Origin: JAWLBR01 sp041687495
GTDB taxonomy: Bacteria; Bacillota; Limnochordia; DTU087; JAAYGB01
Reading direction: 5' to 3'
DNA length: 9,738 nt
NCBI GenBank assembly: GCA_041687495.1
Contig: JAWLBR010000101.1
Span: 1-9,738 of the forward strand
Shown: positions 6,940 through 9,738 of the stretch, piece by piece
How positions within the stretch are numbered: position 1 is the first letter of the stretch
How the letters are laid out: every line of letters starts with the position of its first letter
Program-made: the position numbers and the translations under genes
The notes under the pieces: model-generated
What the model saw: only the letters and a program-made list of their open reading frames with translations
Databases searched by the model: none
What the model was told of the DNA's origin: nothing

Positions 6940-7617
6940 TTAGGATATCTGAGGAATCTGCCAGTCAATCTCCTGACTCCCGGTGCTTCTGAGGAACGCG
7001 TTCGCCTGCGAAAAAGGACGACTACCAAAGAATCCTCTAGTGGCTGAGTAGGGACTGGGATGGGACGATTCAATGACAAGGTGCTGTGATCCAGTGAGCA
7101 ACTCGCGCTTTTGCTGGGCCCGTTTGCCCCACAATATAAAGACCAATGGCACCGGCCTTTGGTCCAGCTCCCTGATTACCCGATCGGTAAAGTTCTCCCA
7201 CCCTATGCCCTGGTGTGAGTTAGGACGACCCCGCCGCACAGTCAGGACTGTGTTCAACAGCAGTACACCCTGCTTGGCCCAGTGCTCAAGGCAACCATGA
7301 TTAGGAACTGTACATCCCATATCCGCCTGCAGCTCTACAAAAATGTTCCGTAACGATGGTGGTACAGTCACCCCGGTCTGCACCGAAAAACTCAGGCCGT
7401 GGGCTTGCCCCGGCCCATGGTAAGGATCTTGCCCCAAGATGACTACCTTAGTTTTGTGATACGGAGTGTGATGGAGGGCATTGAAAATATGGTACATGTC
7501 CGGATACACATCGCCGGTCTTGTACTCCTGGACTAAGAAGTGCCGCAGCTGTTGGTAATACGGTTTGTTCAGTTCATCGCCGACAACATCGGCCCAATCA
7601 TTTGTTAATACTGCCAT
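6940..7617 (-). CDS. ung: Uracil-DNA glycosylase, family 1
   Basis: The 225-residue protein removes uracil from DNA after cytosine deamination or dUMP misincorporation, the first step of base excision repair. All family-1 signatures are present. The water-activating loop is GQDPYHGPGQAHG at 62-74, with D64 as the catalytic Asp. The region SLRNIF at 88-93 matches the family, LLLNTVLTV at 119-127 gives the uracil-binding Asn (N122), and the minor-groove loop HPSPYSA at 186-192 gives H186. Length is normal for bacterial Ung. The start ATG (7615-7617) has AAAGGTG 10 nt upstream (7628-7634). It lies 150 bp after the GNAT gene and 109 bp before the mannosidase, so it may be a monocistron or part of a loose run of co-directional genes. 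Nothing ties it functionally to the sugar genes downstream. Confidence 0.98.
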   Translation of the reverse strand: MAVLTNDWADVVGDELNKPYYQQLRHFLVQEYKTGDVYPDMYHIFNALHHTPYHKTKVVILGQDPYHGPGQAHGLSFSVQTGVTVPPSLRNIFVELQADMGCTVPNHGCLEHWAKQGVLLLNTVLTVRRGRPNSHQGIGWENFTDRVIRELDQRPVPLVFILWGKRAQQKRELLTGSQHLVIESSHPSPYSATRGFFGSRPFSQANAFLRSTGSQEIDWQIPQIS

Positions 7618-7767
7618 AAACAGATCACACCTTTATGTCCCTGAAGGCTGCGCAATGACGCCTCCCGCGCATGCCGCGCTGAACGAAAAATCTCTATGGC
7701 ACCAGATGAAAATGCATCCATCAAATATTCTGCGCCACCCGGTGCGATTCCTCTATCTGGGATCCGC

Positions 7768-8409
7768 TCAAGTTCTCACCATCCTTACCCACGTACCTTG
7801 CAGATCGCGGGAAGTCCCATACGAAGTGAAACCCAGGTCCTCATAGAGCTTCTTGGCGGGAGTGTTTTCAGGACGAACTTCGAGATAAACAGCCCCATAC
7901 CCCTGAGCGGCGCAATAGTCAAGGGCGCTGCGCAACAACTGCCTGCCTATCCCGCGCCCGCGAGCGCAAGGATCTACTGCGATGGAGATAATCCGGCCGG
8001 AATACCGCATGGGCTGAGGCTCACAGGCTCTGTCAGCTTCGGAAACAGACAGACGTACCCAGTTCGAAGCCAGTTTTGCAGCCCGCCGTAGAGTAAGCCT
8101 TCGTACCAGGTTCAGCGCCGAAACCGTTAGTGCAGACACGGAGCGACCATGCAACATCCGGCGTCCGGACAAGATATCACCGCTGCCCACAAGGCAGTAC
8201 CCCAAATACCTTCCCTGCTGATCGATGGCCAGCACAGGTTGGCATCCCCCATGCAGAAGGAAGTCAAAACCCCAGGTACATACGTTTTGCAGCTCCGATG
8301 GTGGGTAGTCCGGGCCAAAAAAGAACTCGATACTGTCCGGGAACGAAGATATATACAGGCGAGCGATCTCGCCCGCGTTAGCTCTGTCTGGTCGCACTAT
8401 TGTAATCAC
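7768..8409 (-). CDS. GNAT-family N-acetyltransferase
   Basis: The 213-residue protein transfers an acyl group from acyl-CoA to an unknown amine. The N-terminal ITIVRP strand (2-7) is typical of GNAT starts. The acetyl-CoA-binding motif A is RIISIAVDPCARGRGIGRQLL at 139-159, with the pyrophosphate loop R150-G-R-G-I-G155. Motif B follows with VYLEVRPENTPAKKLYEDLGF at about 174-194. Between strands 1 and 4 (about 80-135) there is a long basic stretch including LVRRLTLRRAAKL, larger than in RimI-type enzymes, which might contact membrane or a charged polymer. I choose the GTG at 8407-8409 because GGAGGG (8417-8422) lies 7 nt upstream. An ATG at 8443-8445 would add 12 residues but has only a weak site. 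The gene follows the membrane-bound polysaccharide deacetylase by 61 bp, so the two may be co-transcribed and may both act on envelope components. That is inference. Confidence 0.9.
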   Translation of the reverse strand: MITIVRPDRANAGEIARLYISSFPDSIEFFFGPDYPPSELQNVCTWGFDFLLHGGCQPVLAIDQQGRYLGYCLVGSGDILSGRRMLHGRSVSALTVSALNLVRRLTLRRAAKLASNWVRLSVSEADRACEPQPMRYSGRIISIAVDPCARGRGIGRQLLRSALDYCAAQGYGAVYLEVRPENTPAKKLYEDLGFTSYGTSRDLQGTWVRMVRT

Positions 8410-8416
8410 CAAAGGA

Positions 8417-8422
8417 CCCTCC
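8417..8422 (-). promoter_or_regulatory. Ribosome binding site deciding a GTG start for the GNAT gene
   Basis: GGAGGG lies 7 nt before the GTG at 8407-8409. The alternative ATG at 8443-8445 has only AGGG about 10 nt away, so the GTG is preferred. Confidence 0.6.
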
Positions 8423-8470
8423 AACACCAGCTTAGTGTGCATCATAGCAAGGCAACCCTATAGCCGACAG

Positions 8471-9370
8471 CTATTCTTCCAGGTCAAACCTTTCCGGGTC
8501 CACGTCATCTGGCTCCTCGCCCAGCAACAGTACCCGCAGCGGCACAATTCTGAGACCCTTGGCTTCCAACTGCCTGATGATCTCTGGCAAAGCTTTCACT
8601 GTTGCCGAGCGATCCCCTCCCTCATTCCGCACCAGTGCGCCGCTATCGTGCAGCAAAATTATGTCTCCGCCGCGAGCCTTCGCCGTTGCCTGCCGAACAA
8701 TCGCTTCGGCTGTCGTACCACTACGCCAGTCACGGCTGGAGATAGTCCATAGAACCAGCCTCTGCCCTAGCAAATTGGCTAAGCGGCGCAGTCGTCCGTC
8801 ATACATCCCACGAGGCGGGCGCATGTAGTCGGGGTAGATCTCTGTAACCTCGGTAATCGCCCGTGTAGCCTCATAGATTTCCCGTTGCAGTGCCAGATTG
8901 CTCAAAGTGGGAACGTTGCTATGGGAATAGGTGTGGTTGCCGATCTCATGCCCTTCGGCCACAACACGCCGGGCGATGGTTGGATAGCTTTCCACATGGC
9001 TCCCCACCATAAAAAAGGTGGCGTAGATGTTGTGATCGCTAAGAATGTCCAAAATCTTGGGGGTAAAATCCGGACTAGGCCCATCGTCGAAGGTTAACGC
9101 CACCATTTGACTGTTTCGGTCACCTTTGCGGTAGATATCCGGCTGGTGTCCGAACCCAAAGTACACGTAAATCGATGACGCAGCCAAAACTGTGACGATA
9201 CTGGCCGTGATGGACAGTCCCATCAACCCCAGGCGAAAAACCCGTTTTCTGTAGATCTGGTGCCATCGCTTCGCAGCAGCTAGGAAAACACGGTAAAAGG
9301 CGAACGCCAAGCCGACAAGGGCCGAAACACCTAAGACTAAACGAATCTCTTGAGCCAAGTACTGATACAT
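8471..9370 (-). CDS. Membrane-anchored polysaccharide deacetylase (NodB/CE4)
   Basis: The 299-residue protein carries two N-terminal membrane segments (about 9-33 and 46-72), separated by a basic loop (KRWHQIYRKR). A NodB homology domain follows, predicted to face outside. All five CE4 motifs are visible. They are TFDDGPSP at 93-100 (D95 catalytic base, D96 metal ligand), HTYSH at 146-150 (metal-binding His pair), RPPRG at 184-188, SRDW at 212-215, and LLHDSG at 239-244 with H241. This set predicts an active metal-dependent hydrolase that removes acetyl groups from N-acetylglucosamine-type residues in peptidoglycan or another envelope glycan. The acidic tail GEEPDDVDPERFDLEE follows the domain. 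The ATG at 9368-9370 has AAAGAGGG (9377-9384) 6 nt upstream. The GNAT gene follows at 61 bp. Paralogues in Bacillota act in sporulation or vegetative wall modification, and the sequence does not tell which. Confidence 0.95.
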   Translation of the reverse strand: MYQYLAQEIRLVLGVSALVGLAFAFYRVFLAAAKRWHQIYRKRVFRLGLMGLSITASIVTVLAASSIYVYFGFGHQPDIYRKGDRNSQMVALTFDDGPSPDFTPKILDILSDHNIYATFFMVGSHVESYPTIARRVVAEGHEIGNHTYSHSNVPTLSNLALQREIYEATRAITEVTEIYPDYMRPPRGMYDGRLRRLANLLGQRLVLWTISSRDWRSGTTAEAIVRQATAKARGGDIILLHDSGALVRNEGGDRSATVKALPEIIRQLEAKGLRIVPLRVLLLGEEPDDVDPERFDLEE

Positions 9371-9509
9371 GCGGCACCCTCTTTCAGTTAACTCCGATGG
9401 CTACCATTTTTTTGCGACGGCTTTCGCTGACTTTGTAGGTTGGAGTTCTCTCTATGCAGACGACCTCCTCCCGGGCATGCCTTCGCTCGAAGCTAGGCGC
9501 GAACATTAC

Positions 9510-9543
9510 AGAAAAGGGCCCATCCCAAGACGGATGCAGCCCC
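9510..9543 (-). terminator. Intrinsic terminator after the YkvI-like gene
   Basis: On the minus strand GGGGCTGCATCC (9532-9543) pairs with GGATGGGCCC (9516-9525) plus the adjacent T, with one bulged G and a 6-nt loop. A run of four T (9512-9515) follows, then TCT-like sequence. It starts 26 nt after the TAG of the upstream gene, so it separates that gene from the deacetylase, which should have its own promoter in the remaining 140 bp. I could not identify that promoter. Confidence 0.65.
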
Positions 9544-9569
9544 GCTACAAACTGGATAACATTCGAGTC

Positions 9570-9738
9570 CTACCTCTGTCGCTGGCTCTTTGTATAACCC
9601 AACACCAGCGCCGCCAGGAGCACGATTCCAGCGTATCCCACCGCCGAAAACAGCTTTGCCACCAGCTGAGAGAACCCCAGAAGACTGGCGAGGAACCCCA
9701 CCACAGCTGTGCCAACAGTTACCGCTGCGAACCTGGGT
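9570..9738 (-). CDS. C-terminal fragment of a multispanning membrane protein, probably YkvI-like
   Basis: Only the last 55 codons are present, open to the window edge and ending in TAG (9570-9572). The residues are strongly hydrophobic with glycine. A segment like VVGFLASLLGF (about 12-22) is followed by SQLVAKLFSAVGYAGIV and LLAALVLGY (up to 48). The tail KSQRQR is basic and so probably cytoplasmic. Two membrane helices separated by a GF..LV..L....GY.G pattern resemble the end of YkvI-family proteins of Bacillota, relatives of the APC-type transporter fold. The family name is from memory and rests on a short piece. That this is the end of a polytopic membrane protein is much more certain. 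An intrinsic terminator follows, so it ends its transcription unit. Confidence 0.65.
   Translation of the reverse strand, partial: PRFAAVTVGTAVVGFLASLLGFSQLVAKLFSAVGYAGIVLLAALVLGYTKSQRQR

Noticed and set aside
7605..7721. 38-codon minus-strand frame (starts MDAFSSGAIE) overlapping the ung start
   Set aside because: There is no convincing Shine-Dalgarno before its ATG, it contains the ung ribosome binding site, and no family is recognisable. It shares RHARE with the frame at 9384-9506, which is recorded as a finding on the repeated motif.
8459..8474. Small hairpin ATAGC-TGTCG-GCTAT at the end of the deacetylase gene
   Set aside because: The stem is only 5 bp and no T-run follows, so it cannot be called a terminator. 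It could easily be chance.
1..9738. CRISPR arrays, tRNA/rRNA genes, insertion sequences, phage or defence genes
   Set aside because: No regularly spaced repeats, no tRNA-like cloverleaf, no transposase or integrase motif and no terminal inverted repeats with target duplications were seen on either strand.

Overview
The window reads as a stretch of a Bacillota (Gram-positive, probably anaerobic or spore-forming lineage) chromosome of moderate G+C (about mid-50s percent by eye). The reasons are strong AGGAGG-type ribosome binding sites before most genes, use of GTG and TTG starts, a two-TM polysaccharide deacetylase, a probable YkvI-type membrane protein and a Firmicute-style cytoplasmic GH38 mannosidase. 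No genus can be named from the sequence alone. All eight recognisable genes lie on the minus strand, so transcription runs from high to low coordinates.

In the direction of transcription, the right-hand part (9738 to 6940) holds housekeeping or envelope genes. These are the C-terminal end of a membrane transporter-like protein (9738-9570) closed by an intrinsic terminator (9510-9543), a membrane-anchored NodB/CE4 polysaccharide deacetylase (9370-8471), a GNAT acetyltransferase (8409-7768) and uracil-DNA glycosylase Ung (7617-6940).

The left-hand part (6830 to 1) looks like a carbohydrate-catabolism block. It holds a 1042-residue GH38 alpha-mannosidase with a TTG start (6830-3702), then a perfect 11-bp-stem terminator hairpin (3638-3675). 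Next come an FAD-dependent oxidoreductase of the FAD_oxidored (PF12831) type (3616-2264), a second, larger flavoprotein related to fumarate reductase/succinate dehydrogenase flavoprotein subunits (2103-103), and the first 29 codons of a probable hydroxyacid dehydrogenase (88 to the window edge). The last two genes are separated by 14 bp and are almost certainly co-transcribed. My inference is that mannosidase-released sugars, or derivatives of them, are processed by the oxidoreductases. No substrate can be read from the sequence.

There is no CRISPR array, tRNA, rRNA, insertion sequence or prophage gene that I can see, and no gene-free stretch longer than 300 bp. The most interesting parts are the uncharacterised two-flavoprotein plus GH38 arrangement, the terminator inside that block, the lack of classical SDH active-site motifs in the larger flavoprotein, and an open reading frame with an orphan Shine-Dalgarno sequence in the gap before the deacetylase. 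I found no convincing evidence of a wholly new system.
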